The notes under the pieces were generated by a model that saw nothing but the letters and a program-made list of their open reading frames with translations, was not told the DNA's origin and did no database searches. Both the position numbers and the translations under genes were made by a program. Shown here in pieces: positions 19,924 to 28,902 of a DNA stretch of 64,000 bases (its first letter is position 1; every line of letters starts with the position of its first letter). Source of the stretch: Pelagibacteraceae bacterium AG-461-B04 (GTDB lineage: Bacteria > Pseudomonadota > Alphaproteobacteria > Pelagibacterales > AG-422-B15). The stretch lies in NCBI GenBank assembly GCA_003211835.1, contig QCRN01000003.1:42681-106680 (forward strand). Direction: 5' to 3'.

Positions 19924-21027
19924 ATGAGTGCATCGCACTTTTTTTCAAAAGATTACTTTCAAGCACGAGATAGATTCATTAAGTCCATTAATGAACTGAA
20001 AGATCAAGGCCATCAACTTAGTCATGATACACTTACTTTAGATTGCAAAGGACCTAATCAAGAAAATCTTTGCATTGATATTGCAACCATCGGATCAATC
20101 GATAGCAAAAATCTATTGCTATACAGTTCAGGCATTCATGGCGTTGAAGGGTTTGCAGGCTCAGCTATTCAATTATCAGTTTTAGATCAACTCAAAAATG
20201 CGAGCCCCATTGCTGACTATTGCATCGTTTTTATTCATATCATTAATCCATACGGTATGGCATGGCACAGAAGGGTGAATGAAAATAATGTTGATATGAA
20301 CAGAAACTTTATAAAAGATCATCAAGGCGAACCTGAAGGATATGCGAAAATTGATACTTTTTTAAATCCTAAAAGTGTACCACCCAAATTAGATCTTATG
20401 TTTTTACCACGAGGTATTAGTTTATTGTTAAAGTACGGTTTCACCAATGTGAAGCAGTGGTTTGCACAGGGGCAATATACGAGACCACAGAGTTTACAGT
20501 ATGGAGGCGATCGACTTCAGCAAGGTCCTGAAAAAATTTTGAAATGGCTTGAAACACGCTGTTCAGATACAAAAAATATTTTTGCAATTGACCTTCACAC
20601 TGGCCTTGGACCATCAGGGTACGATACAATTTTGATACAGGAAGATATAAAAGATACTGATTATAAAACATTACAATCGCTTTTTGGAGATCATGTTGCT
20701 CAATTGGATCCGACTAAAGGGGTGGGCTACCGCATCACGGGAGATATTCATTCAGGGTTTTCAAACTTTTTGCCCAATATAAATTGGCTGTGCATCACAC
20801 AAGAATTTGGAACGTTTGGCCCTGTTACCGTATTTAAAAATTTAAGAGCAGAAAACAGATGGACACAAAATAATGCCTTAAATGATCAAATAAAAATAAT
20901 GAATCATTGGTCCAGAACAAATTTACTTAATACTTTTAATCCCCAAGATCAAAGCTGGCATCAACAGCTTATCACAAGAGGAAATAAGGTATTTAAGGCT
21001 GCTCAAGATTATCTTAAAGAGTTGTGA
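19924..21027 (+). CDS. DUF2817 / M14-like zinc metallopeptidase family protein
   Basis: A 367-residue protein of the DUF2817 family, distantly related to carboxypeptidase A and aspartoacylase. SSGIHGVEGFAGSA places candidate zinc ligands at His72 and Glu75; VDMNRNF follows as substrate-binding motif, and AIDLHTGLGPSG near residue 220 supplies the third ligand. No signal peptide, so probably cytosolic. It could cleave amide bonds of small N-acyl or peptide substrates; the true substrate is not known. It follows rpsD by 7 nt and may be read with it. Confidence 0.85.
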   Translation: MSASHFFSKDYFQARDRFIKSINELKDQGHQLSHDTLTLDCKGPNQENLCIDIATIGSIDSKNLLLYSSGIHGVEGFAGSAIQLSVLDQLKNASPIADYCIVFIHIINPYGMAWHRRVNENNVDMNRNFIKDHQGEPEGYAKIDTFLNPKSVPPKLDLMFLPRGISLLLKYGFTNVKQWFAQGQYTRPQSLQYGGDRLQQGPEKILKWLETRCSDTKNIFAIDLHTGLGPSGYDTILIQEDIKDTDYKTLQSLFGDHVAQLDPTKGVGYRITGDIHSGFSNFLPNINWLCITQEFGTFGPVTVFKNLRAENRWTQNNALNDQIKIMNHWSRTNLLNTFNPQDQSWHQQLITRGNKVFKAAQDYLKEL

Positions 21028-21072
21028 AATTTTAATATTGATTTTAGATTAAATTATAGGCCATAATCAGGT

Positions 21073-21252
21073 ATGGATTATAAATCATTTATAAGTGCAA
21101 TGGATGACTTGGCTATGGGCATTGGTGATATTGCTGATCAATTAGGAATTTCTATTGAAGATGTAAAAAAGTGGGAAACATTAGACTCAGTTCCCCAAGA
21201 AGCCATAGATCTTTACGAGTTTGAAAAAGAAAACCAAATTATTGAAGACTAG
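21073..21252 (+). CDS. 59-residue micro-HTH protein (paralogue of 28874-29050)
   Basis: A short ORF, ATG at 21073 and TAG at 21250. The central segment GDIADQLGISIEDVKKWET has the spacing of a helix-turn-helix, and is followed by VPQEAIDLYEFE. A second protein of 58 residues at 28874-29050 shares the pattern (EAAEAMNISMDEINSWKE, then VPQKAIDWL), which supports both as real genes. Very acidic, so if it binds nucleic acid it probably does so through a partner; a small adaptor or anti-regulator is equally possible. It sits 45 nt after the DUF2817 gene and converges with the gene at 21257. Confidence 0.6.
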   Translation: MDYKSFISAMDDLAMGIGDIADQLGISIEDVKKWETLDSVPQEAIDLYEFEKENQIIED

Positions 21253-21256
21253 GTTA

Positions 21257-21817
21257 TTAAGATTCAAACATTTGAAATTCGGTTGATTGACCAACAGTAG
21301 ATACTTCTTGGGTGACCAGTGTATTGCCTTGATAAGAAATACTGGATACCACTTCATGTCCTTCAATATCTAAATAATCAATTTTTATCTGTTTTATATC
21401 AAACGTCTTTTCATCAATATGCGTACTGAAGAAGGTACCTTTTTCATAGGATTTACCCATAAACCTATAAGTATCTGAGGCAGCTTCAGCAATATAGATT
21501 TCATCGTAATCAACCTCAATATCTAATTTTTCAAGCGTGCTGGTATCTAGGTTTAATTCATGAATTACTTTTTCATTTTTCGATATGATGAGTTTATTTT
21601 TTTCTTGAAACTCTACATTGTGCAAATGAGCAACATCATCGCATTCAAACCATGCATTTTCTTTAAACGGCATCAGGTGTTGGGGAACAGTGACAGAGCC
21701 ACTAACAAAGTCCTCTATGCTTATTTGATTAGATTTAAAGTAGTTGTAGGTCTCTTTGCTTATGCTGCCAGTGACAATTTCCATACCATGTCCACTTAGC
21801 ACAAGTTGGTATGTCAT
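21257..21817 (-). CDS. hypothetical acidic protein
   Basis: A 186-residue protein I do not recognise. It starts MTYQLVLSGHGMEIVTGSIS and is rich in beta-strand-like alternating residues and in Asp/Glu; no signal peptide or membrane segment. The opening (a strand, GHGxE, then SISKETYNYF) recalls small cytosolic proteins of unknown function found near other DUF proteins in marine bacteria. It lies 7 nt downstream of grxD and is probably co-transcribed with it. Its stop lies 5 nt from the micro-HTH gene's stop on the other strand. Confidence 0.65.
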   Translation of the reverse strand: MTYQLVLSGHGMEIVTGSISKETYNYFKSNQISIEDFVSGSVTVPQHLMPFKENAWFECDDVAHLHNVEFQEKNKLIISKNEKVIHELNLDTSTLEKLDIEVDYDEIYIAEAASDTYRFMGKSYEKGTFFSTHIDEKTFDIKQIKIDYLDIEGHEVVSSISYQGNTLVTQEVSTVGQSTEFQMFES

Positions 21818-21824
21818 CTATGGA

Positions 21825-22154
21825 TTAATCGTGAGAAATTTTTTTTGCTTCAAAGATTTCAGCTAATTCCCCAGATTTATGCATATCTAATATGATATCA
21901 CATCCGCCAATAAATTCGCCTTTTACATACAATTGAGGAATTGTTGGCCAATTTGTAAAATCTTTTATTCCTTGTCTTAATTCGTCACTTTCTAAAACAT
22001 TAACATCTTTATATTCGACATTCATAAATGATAGGGCATTTACAACAGCATTAGAAAATCCACATTCGGGTTGAGCTTTGGTACCTTTCATAAAAAGGAC
22101 GACATCATTTTGATCAACCATATTTTTGATGTTGCTTTGTACTGTTTCATTCAT
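21825..22154 (-). CDS. grxD: monothiol glutaredoxin (CGFS type)
   Basis: A 109-residue class II glutaredoxin with the active-site CGFS at residues 31-34, preceded by [10 protein letters not shown] and followed by the WPTIPQLYV (cis-Pro) and GGCDI glutathione-binding segments. These proteins bind a bridging 2Fe-2S cluster with glutathione, often with BolA, and deliver clusters to targets. No bolA is adjacent here, although in many alphaproteobacteria bolA, grxD and purL lie together; here purL is 9 kb away, so the intervening region may be an insertion (inference). Confidence 0.96.
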   Translation of the reverse strand: MNETVQSNIKNMVDQNDVVLFMKGTKAQPECGFSNAVVNALSFMNVEYKDVNVLESDELRQGIKDFTNWPTIPQLYVKGEFIGGCDIILDMHKSGELAEIFEAKKISHD

Positions 22155-22202
22155 AAGATAAGAATTAACTGCTTTTTAAATTTATTCAATAAGAAAAATT
22201 AT

Positions 22203-22991
22203 ATGAAGAAAATAGCCTTTTGTTATGACTTTGATGGCACGTTATCAAGCGGCAATATGCAAGAACAGAATCTTTTACCTGATTGCAACATTACCCCTGA
22301 AACATTTTGGAGCGAAGTAATTGAAACTTCAAAAAATATCAAAGCTGATCCCGTACTTATGTACATGCATCTTTTGCTTGAAAAGATGAAGAATGCCAAA
22401 ATACCCATTACTCCGGAAACTTTTAACCAGTACGGTCAAAAACTAAAATTATTTAAGGGTGTTGATACATGGTTTGATCGCATGTCGGCTTTTGGAGTAT
22501 CTAATAATATTGAAATTGAACATTACATTATTTCAGCAGGCATAACCGAGATGATCTATGGCTGTTCTTTTTCCAAGGCAATCAAACAAATCTATGCATG
22601 TTCATACTATTACCGAGAAAATGGAGTTGTGTGGCCGAAGCTCTCAGTTAATTTCACGGCAAAAACACAGTTTTTGTATCGTATTCATAAAGGAACTTTT
22701 GAAATGTCTGATCAACATTCAGTCAATGCTAAGGTTGAAGAAGAAAATATCAATATTCCATTTAACCATATGGTTTTTTTTGGTGATGGCGAAACTGATA
22801 TCCCTTCTTTTAGAATCGTAAGCGGGGGAGGTGGATGTTCAGTCTGCGTGTATGATCCCTTAAAAGAGAAATCAAAAAAAATTGCCAATCAATTGGTTCA
22901 AGATCAGCGAGTTCAACACGCCGTAAAAAATGATTATTCCGAGGGTGAAGAATTGGATACAGTAATTAAAAATTTTATTTTATCTCTCTAA
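22203..22991 (+). CDS. HAD-superfamily phosphatase
   Basis: A 262-residue HAD hydrolase when started at ATG 22203. The open frame extends to an ATG at 22071, but that would overlap grxD antisense by 84 nt and adds no domain. Motif I DFDGT has Asp9 and Asp11, and FFGDGETDIPSF near residue 200 is motif IV. The large insert between them is helical, a C1 cap as in phosphoserine-phosphatase-like families. Substrate unknown. Divergent from grxD across a 48 bp gap. C-terminal part contains Lys-rich LKEKSKKIANQL. Confidence 0.8.
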   Translation: MKKIAFCYDFDGTLSSGNMQEQNLLPDCNITPETFWSEVIETSKNIKADPVLMYMHLLLEKMKNAKIPITPETFNQYGQKLKLFKGVDTWFDRMSAFGVSNNIEIEHYIISAGITEMIYGCSFSKAIKQIYACSYYYRENGVVWPKLSVNFTAKTQFLYRIHKGTFEMSDQHSVNAKVEEENINIPFNHMVFFGDGETDIPSFRIVSGGGGCSVCVYDPLKEKSKKIANQLVQDQRVQHAVKNDYSEGEELDTVIKNFILSL

Positions 22992-23100
22992 ATAGGACTT
23001 TCTTCACATATTCGTTATTAAAAATTAGTAATTTTAATTCCTATAAAATTATGTCAGGATATTTTGATACAAAATTATTTAATTTATTAGGAGTTAAGTT

Positions 23101-23406
23101 ATGCATGTAGATGAAGTGATTAAAAAATTAGGTGAGCACATGGAAAAGGTACTTGAAGAAGATGCAGATGCATTTAATTGGGATGTTAAGAATAAAGTTG
23201 TAAAAGATGTTGTTAAGCTTGAAAAGCTTGGAAAGATTTTTAGCAAAGAACAAATCGAAGAAATGGAATACTACGATCTTTTTGCAGAAGGACATAATTT
23301 TGATGAAGCAAAAAAAACTTCTATAGTAGTTTCATTAATTTTTTGGATGTGTGCTCATACAGACATTGAATTTCCAGATGACATAAGAGACTGGGATCCC
23401 CGTTAG
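23101..23406 (+). CDS. hypothetical small protein
   Basis: A 101-residue acidic protein with a clear AGGAG ribosome-binding site 8 nt upstream. It is mostly helical, with one mildly hydrophobic segment (SIVVSLIFWMCAHTDI) that is too short and charged at its edges to be a secure membrane span. I do not recognise a family. A short palindrome GCCTTCTTAAGGC lies just after the stop without a T-run. Confidence 0.6.
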   Translation: MHVDEVIKKLGEHMEKVLEEDADAFNWDVKNKVVKDVVKLEKLGKIFSKEQIEEMEYYDLFAEGHNFDEAKKTSIVVSLIFWMCAHTDIEFPDDIRDWDPR

Positions 23407-23497
23407 AGATGGGACTCTTAAGCCTTCTTAAGGCGTCAAGTTCAATAAATTAAGTTAAATACGGGCTTGTTTAAATTATGAATAATAAAAGGTCAAC

Positions 23498-23944
23498 ATG
23501 GTAGGTTTTGAAATCAATGCTCAAATAAATTGTTACTCCTTTGAGGATGATAATCTTGATGACGGGCAACTAAAAATAACAACCATGTATTTTGATGATG
23601 GCACTGTTTTATTAGACTCAAGTTATTACCAAACTAAAGCAGAAATTGAGAATGAGGGGAATAAGTGTATAGAAGGCACATTTATTCACACGAAAGATGA
23701 TGGAACGGTTTTAACTGATTGGAGTTGGGACACCGTATCAGAGTTTGATGGTACTCAAAAAGACTTTATGGTAGCACCACAGGGTGAGGTATTGTTTGAA
23801 ACTAATCATGACTTAGAAGAAGTTAAAGCAATTTTGAATAAACCATGTGATGCAATATCAGTAAGCTTAGTGCTTGAGGCAGGGGGTCAAATTGATATGA
23901 GCACAACACAACTTTCTGATTGCGAAATTAGTAAAATTAAATAG
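23498..23944 (+). CDS. hypothetical acidic beta-rich protein
   Basis: A 148-residue protein beginning MVGFEINAQINCYSF. It is Asp-rich (about one residue in eight) and looks beta-rich, with repeated DDGT turns (FDDGTVLL, KDDGTVLT). No signal peptide or membrane span. Spaced 11 nt from the next gene, which shares its acidic, non-secreted character, so the two form a small operon of unknown function. Confidence 0.6.
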   Translation: MVGFEINAQINCYSFEDDNLDDGQLKITTMYFDDGTVLLDSSYYQTKAEIENEGNKCIEGTFIHTKDDGTVLTDWSWDTVSEFDGTQKDFMVAPQGEVLFETNHDLEEVKAILNKPCDAISVSLVLEAGGQIDMSTTQLSDCEISKIK

Positions 23945-23955
23945 GAGAACTGAAT

Positions 23956-24759
23956 ATGAAAGTTAAAACTGATTTATTTGCACACGTTGGTGTTGTCAAA
24001 TCACAAGAGCTGTCTGGCAATGTCACGCATGAAATGCTTTATGAATTTCCAAGTTATTCGATATATTTCTCAAGGGAGACCGGTCAGGGTTTTATTTATG
24101 TTTCCTTTGCAATATCTTCGCCCGATACTTTCAACTCACTCATATTTTTAAATTGTTCAGATATGGAAGATGCTGATGAATATCTGAAAAGTGATGAAAA
24201 CCCTGAACCTAATCTATACATGTGTTTAAATCAATTAATTAAGATGGTTTATGATCCTGATGCAAACCACTTAAAATTAAATCCTCCTCTTGTGGATCAA
24301 TTTACTGAATATTTCTGTAATGATGAAGGTAGAAAATTCTCCCGTTTCTATAACACTACTACTGAAACAAATAATGATAAATTAGATGCAGACGAAGCTT
24401 TTCCGGAATTGCTTAGCGGTTACATTTCAGACTTTATATTATCTGGTAAAACAGACACTTCGGAATTTCCAAACTGGGATACTGAAGGTGTTTGGCTAAA
24501 AGGTCTTACAGAAGTATCAAATGATGGTTGGTTAATTGGTAATGATAGCGATGGTTTTTTTGTGCTCAAGAAAGATATTGAAGCTGAAATAGATACTGAG
24601 ACCAAAACAGTGACTATTAATGGCAATGTTTATGATGGCAGCACTAGTAAAACTGAATTTGATACAAATCCTGATGCACCTGAATATCTAGATGTTGTTT
24701 TAAACGACGATGTTTTTGATGTTCAATCGTTATCAGTTTTATATTTCGCTAAAAAATAA
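23956..24759 (+). CDS. hypothetical acidic cytosolic protein
   Basis: A 267-residue protein, strongly acidic, without signal peptide or membrane segment. No motif is recognised. A GAGAAC ribosome-binding site precedes the start. The C-terminal third contains NGNVYDGSTS and several acidic turns like those of the preceding gene. Together with 23498-23944 it looks like lineage-specific accessory content. Confidence 0.6.
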   Translation: MKVKTDLFAHVGVVKSQELSGNVTHEMLYEFPSYSIYFSRETGQGFIYVSFAISSPDTFNSLIFLNCSDMEDADEYLKSDENPEPNLYMCLNQLIKMVYDPDANHLKLNPPLVDQFTEYFCNDEGRKFSRFYNTTTETNNDKLDADEAFPELLSGYISDFILSGKTDTSEFPNWDTEGVWLKGLTEVSNDGWLIGNDSDGFFVLKKDIEAEIDTETKTVTINGNVYDGSTSKTEFDTNPDAPEYLDVVLNDDVFDVQSLSVLYFAKK

Positions 24760-24794
24760 ATAGAGTAAAAATCTATAAATAAAATAATATTATT

Positions 24795-26843
24795 ATGGAT
24801 AAAGAAGAAGCTTTAAAACTTGTAGAAGAAAACGGTTTTGAATTAGAAAATTTATCTGGTGAATTAAAAAAAGATAGAGAAGTTGTCCTTGTGGCAGTAC
24901 AGCAGAATGGACTCGCTATTCAATTTGCAGAAACAAGTTTACAATGCGATAGTGAAATTGTTTTTTCTGCGGTTGAAAACCATCCTATGTCTTTAGAGTA
25001 TATTTGTGATGATTTTAAGAAAGATCGTGAATTAGTATTAAAAGCAGTAACTATTGATGGTTATGCGCTTCAATATGCTGATCAAATACTTTTTAAGGAT
25101 AAAAAGATTATCCTTGAAACACTGAAAACCGCAAGCCTATCTAATATGATTGATCACATAGATAAAAATCTACTAAGCGATTATGATATAGCATTAGCAT
25201 CAGTAAAACTAAACGGTAGTGATCTGAAATATATTGACGAATCATTAAAAAAAGATGAAGAAATAGTTACTACTGCGATTAAAGATTCATCCTTTGCATT
25301 TGAGTATGTAGATGAATGTTTCAAAAAAAATACAAAATATTTATTATCTGTTATTGATGAAGATAATTTTATAACTATACAATCACATCTTGACCAAAGC
25401 GTTTATAGCGATAGGGATTTTGTAATAAAAACTATCGATTTTGGATTAGATATATCGCTTTTAGATAAGAAATTTTTAAAGGATGAGAATATTGCTACAA
25501 TTGCTCTAAAAAAAGATACAAGCTTTTTAGAATATTTTGATCAATCAATAAAAAAAAATAAAGATATAATCAAAAAAATACTAATTGAGGATAGCTATGC
25601 TTTTGAATTTGTGGATGAAAGTATCAAAAAAGATAAGGAATTTATTTTATCTTTAATAAATGAAGACAATTATTATTCTTTTATTAATTATATAGATGAA
25701 GAGTTATTTAAAGATAAAAATTTTATTTTAAAATTAATTCCGTTCGGATTGTCAGTAGATAAAGTAGATACGTCACTTTTAGATGATCTAGAAATTGCTA
25801 AAATGTTGATTAAAAAAGATGGATACGCATTTGAAAACTTTGATGAAAAGATAAGATCAAATAGAGATATCGTAATTGATGCTGTAAAATATTCAGGATC
25901 ATTAATTCAATTTACGAATGAAGAACTAAAAAATGATATTGAAATTGCTAAAACTGCATTAGAAAATGACGGCTCCTGTTTAGAATATACGGGTGATAAT
26001 ATTAAAAATAACAGAGAATTAGTTGAAATTGCATTGAAACAAGATGGCAGTGCTTTAGCATATGCTAATGATATATTTAAAAATGACAAAGTTCTTGTTG
26101 CATTAGCAATGAATAATTATTCAAATGCATTTCAATATGCTAGTGATGAAATAAAAAAAGATAAAAAATTTGTTTTAGAATGTTTAGATAGTGGGAAATC
26201 TTTTTTGAGTTACGTTCCAACAGAATTACAAAAAGATAAAGATGTTGTCTACAGTGCAGTAAAAAGCAATGGATTTGAGCTTCAATATGCAGATGAACAA
26301 TATAAAAAAGATAAGGAACTAGTCTTAATAGCAATTAATTCAAATTGGAGCTCTTATCAATTTGCAGATGATAAGTTACTAAATGATAAAGATGTATTGA
26401 ATATTTTAGAGAGTAATGAAGATTATATAAAAGAAAAGAATGTTAAAAAAATACATTTAAATTTAGAGAAATTTTTTGATGAACTGATTGAAAACCATGA
26501 GGATTATTTTAGGGAAGAAAATACATTTAAAGTCAGACCTGGAGTGGCTTATGACAAATTTTATATTAATCAGATTGAAGGACCATATGATATGAGCCTA
26601 CAAGGTTTAATACATCATTATTTATGGGAAAATGAATTATACCATTTATTTCTAAGCGATGAAGAATTAGAGACTTGTGGAGAGGTTGTTAATGAACAAC
26701 CAGAATATATTTTTGGGCCTGATAGTAGTGAGACTCAAGAAATAATTGATGAAATTCAGGCAAAGGCAATAGTATTCGTAGGTAAAAAACTCATTAAGTT
26801 AGGCTTTGATGTCGAACAAGATTTTGAAAGTTATTTAAGTTAA
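24795..26843 (+). CDS. DUF4116 repeat protein with 101-residue supra-repeats
   Basis: A 682-residue solenoid. From residue 24 to about 540 there are roughly 21 units of 23-28 residues, each like xKKDxEIVLxAxxxxGxALxYxD, the DUF4116 helical repeat known from Legionella, amoebae and some marine bacteria. Units 7-10 (from 176) and 11-14 (from 277) line up exactly with an offset of 101 residues (176/277, 203/304, 227/328, 252/353), and units 5-6 (126, 151) align to 9-10 with the same offset. The unit set thus grew by duplicating four-unit blocks. The C-terminal 140 residues are non-repetitive (FDELIENHEDYF, YDKFYINQIEGPYDM). No signal peptide. Role unknown; such solenoids usually bind proteins. 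Very AT-rich compared with its core neighbours. Confidence 0.85.
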   Translation: MDKEEALKLVEENGFELENLSGELKKDREVVLVAVQQNGLAIQFAETSLQCDSEIVFSAVENHPMSLEYICDDFKKDRELVLKAVTIDGYALQYADQILFKDKKIILETLKTASLSNMIDHIDKNLLSDYDIALASVKLNGSDLKYIDESLKKDEEIVTTAIKDSSFAFEYVDECFKKNTKYLLSVIDEDNFITIQSHLDQSVYSDRDFVIKTIDFGLDISLLDKKFLKDENIATIALKKDTSFLEYFDQSIKKNKDIIKKILIEDSYAFEFVDESIKKDKEFILSLINEDNYYSFINYIDEELFKDKNFILKLIPFGLSVDKVDTSLLDDLEIAKMLIKKDGYAFENFDEKIRSNRDIVIDAVKYSGSLIQFTNEELKNDIEIAKTALENDGSCLEYTGDNIKNNRELVEIALKQDGSALAYANDIFKNDKVLVALAMNNYSNAFQYASDEIKKDKKFVLECLDSGKSFLSYVPTELQKDKDVVYSAVKSNGFELQYADEQYKKDKELVLIAINSNWSSYQFADDKLLNDKDVLNILESNEDYIKEKNVKKIHLNLEKFFDELIENHEDYFREENTFKVRPGVAYDKFYINQIEGPYDMSLQGLIHHYLWENELYHLFLSDEELETCGEVVNEQPEYIFGPDSSETQEIIDEIQAKAIVFVGKKLIKLGFDVEQDFESYLS

Positions 26844-26848
26844 ATGTA

Positions 26849-27763
26849 ATGAATGAAATTAATGCATGCGTAGAAGAAATAAAAAATTATTCTGAAAAGC
26901 ATACTGAGTTAAAAAAATCACATCATTTCTGTTTTAATATCCCAATTCCAATAGGTAATACTAAACCTGAACTCAAACAAGGTGATGAAATTGTTTTAAT
27001 CATGGGTCAGAACCCTGGTGAGCTTGATGGGACTTGGAATTATTTGCCTAAAAATCTGGAAAGCAAAACTAAAGATCTTTTTATTAAGATGAAATCACCT
27101 AAAGAGATAAAAGATAAAGTTGCTGAAATGGTAAATAATAAACAGCAAATAAGTGGTTATCCTGTGGAAGAGTCATCAAATAGCAAATTTTGGGATGATG
27201 ACGATACAAATAATTGGAGAGATAATAAAAAGGAGGAAACTGATAGCAGTCATGATAACTGGCAAGAAAATATTAAAGAAATTTGTGAAGATAATTGCAA
27301 GAAAAATAATCTAACCATTGTACAAACTGAATATTTTTTTTGGAGTCTTCGTGAATTAGATTTATTTGAAGATAGATTCGGCTATACTTGGAATAAAAAC
27401 CCTCATCATGAATTTTGCTCAGGTATTAATAAAAAACTCATCGACTATTATAATACTAAAATAATTATTTATTTTGGAATAGGTGATGCAAATCGACTCA
27501 AGAAAAATTTTAAATTAGAAGAAATTGAAATTTATGAAGTTCCTGAGCTCAAATCAAATAAAAAAAATTTAGCCAAGCTGTGCTCCTTAAAAAGAGCAGA
27601 TAAAAAAGACATTCCTTTTTTAATCTGCACGCATATTTCAAATTATATTTCAAATAAAGAAATAAAATGCATGAAATATTTATCTGATTATATTTGTAAT
27701 AATGATGGTAAAGCAATGCCACAAGATGAATACAAAAAATATTTAGAGAGAATAAACTCTTAG
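26849..27763 (+). CDS. uncharacterised protein with GQNPG motif (UDG-superfamily-like?)
   Basis: A 304-residue protein starting 5 nt after the DUF4116 gene. Residues 48-60 (EIVLIMGQNPGEL) form a hydrophobic strand followed by GQNPG, like motif A of uracil-DNA-glycosylase-superfamily proteins (GxxPG). A later segment, IIIYFGIGDANRL near 210, resembles the second core strand, and FLICTHISNYIS near 265 sits where motif B (HPS-type) would be. The remainder is highly charged. The neighbour on the opposite strand has the same kind of motif. Family assignment is an inference from motif spacing only. Confidence 0.55.
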   Translation: MNEINACVEEIKNYSEKHTELKKSHHFCFNIPIPIGNTKPELKQGDEIVLIMGQNPGELDGTWNYLPKNLESKTKDLFIKMKSPKEIKDKVAEMVNNKQQISGYPVEESSNSKFWDDDDTNNWRDNKKEETDSSHDNWQENIKEICEDNCKKNNLTIVQTEYFFWSLRELDLFEDRFGYTWNKNPHHEFCSGINKKLIDYYNTKIIIYFGIGDANRLKKNFKLEEIEIYEVPELKSNKKNLAKLCSLKRADKKDIPFLICTHISNYISNKEIKCMKYLSDYICNNDGKAMPQDEYKKYLERINS

Positions 27764-28546
27764 ACCACTGTTTAAGAATTCTAGTATTTCACTCGTTTCT
27801 TTTGAAGAAAAGTAACTATTACGTGCTGTATTTTTATCTCTTAATAAAACATTTTTACTTTGAGTTAAATCCCAAAAACTAGATTGACGCCAAGAGAATA
27901 TAAAGATTTCACCTCTCTGAGCTTTAGGTAACAAGTACTCATGAACTAATCTTTTATTCATCCTGCTGGAAGGCAATTCTTGAGGTTTGAAGTACGGTGT
28001 TCTTGTTGAATGATATCCAATTGATTCAAGCAGACAAATACTCTTTTTGATTCTATTAAAACTTTCCACATAATTAATATCTTTTGCTAAAGAATACTGA
28101 TCGATAATATTTTTAAATCTATTTTCTGTTTTCCAGTATTTATAACCACCCGTATTTTTTGATACTTCGTCTAAATATAAGAAACCATCAGATACAAAAT
28201 TTAATTCTTGATTTAATTTTTTTATATATTTTTGATCATGATGTTCATCTTGATAATCACCCAATGCCAAACCTGGATTGCCGTATAAAATAAATATCTT
28301 AGCTTCTTCAATGTTTCCTATAAAGGGTTTACAGTACATATTTGTATGGATTGCTTTAGGATCAAATTGAGATTGAAAGTCTTGATCATTTTCTTTATTT
28401 TTTAGATTATTTGAATATTTCTGAGTAAAAAAACTGATATCAATATTCACTAATTTTTTATCATTAGAACCAATTTCCTTTTCATCATCGGGATGAAGTT
28501 GATAAGGAATATATTTTTTCCAAAATTCTTTATATTCATTAAGCAT
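27743..28546 (-). CDS. uncharacterised protein with YGNPG motif (convergent with 26849)
   Basis: A 267-residue protein whose 3' end overlaps the previous gene by 21 bp tail-to-tail. Residues 83-92 read KIFILYGNPG, a buried strand leading into GNPG, followed by LALGDY. Further on, GEIFIFSWRQSSFWDL is a second hydrophobic strand with a catalytic-looking loop. The layout parallels the GQNPG protein across the overlap although overall similarity is low. Could be a divergent UDG-fold protein or an unrelated nucleotide-binding protein. No signal peptide. Confidence 0.55.
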   Translation of the reverse strand: MLNEYKEFWKKYIPYQLHPDDEKEIGSNDKKLVNIDISFFTQKYSNNLKNKENDQDFQSQFDPKAIHTNMYCKPFIGNIEEAKIFILYGNPGLALGDYQDEHHDQKYIKKLNQELNFVSDGFLYLDEVSKNTGGYKYWKTENRFKNIIDQYSLAKDINYVESFNRIKKSICLLESIGYHSTRTPYFKPQELPSSRMNKRLVHEYLLPKAQRGEIFIFSWRQSSFWDLTQSKNVLLRDKNTARNSYFSSKETSEILEFLNSGLRVYSL

Positions 28547-28617
28547 TTATAGAGTCTTTTATTCAATGCACGGAGCTAGACCTTTATCAGTTGCCACAAT
28601 ATAAGACCAAATATTAC

Positions 28618-28902
28618 TCATACATTTATGTTGTCATTAATTTCTAATCTCGTATTGCCACATAATGGACAGGACATTCCTTTTTTAGAATATCTAGCCT
28701 CATCAACAAACCCAAACCATTCACAGGGAGAGCAAAAGTAATCCCACCTGAAGGGCTCCAATTCATTTTTATTATTTATTGTAGTTGGCAAGCACTCATC
28801 ACATATATAGAAAATATTATCTGCAAATTCAATTGTTTTAATATTTTTAGTTGAATTAGCCTTTGTGCAACGACTACAATTGATCAAGGTCGGATTGTCC
28901 AC
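28618..28902 (-). CDS. small zinc-ribbon protein with four CxxC pairs
   Basis: A 94-residue protein with four CxxC knuckles: Cys9/12, Cys34/37, Cys57/60 and Cys78/81. These pair into two treble-clef or ribbon zinc sites, an arrangement seen in small nucleic-acid or ribosome-associated proteins. Its start overlaps the end of the micro-HTH gene by 29 nt, which suggests translational coupling. The two may act together (inference). No family recognised. Confidence 0.6.
   Translation of the reverse strand: MDNPTLINCSRCTKANSTKNIKTIEFADNIFYICDECLPTTINNKNELEPFRWDYFCSPCEWFGFVDEARYSKKGMSCPLCGNTRLEINDNINV

Noticed and set aside
22071..22202. Longer start for the HAD phosphatase gene
   Set aside because: It would overlap grxD antisense by 84 nt and adds a poorly conserved Met-rich extension; the Asp motif follows a normal ATG at 22203.
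23418..23432. Terminator after the 101-residue protein
   Set aside because: The GCCTTCTTAAGGC palindrome is short and lacks a T-run.
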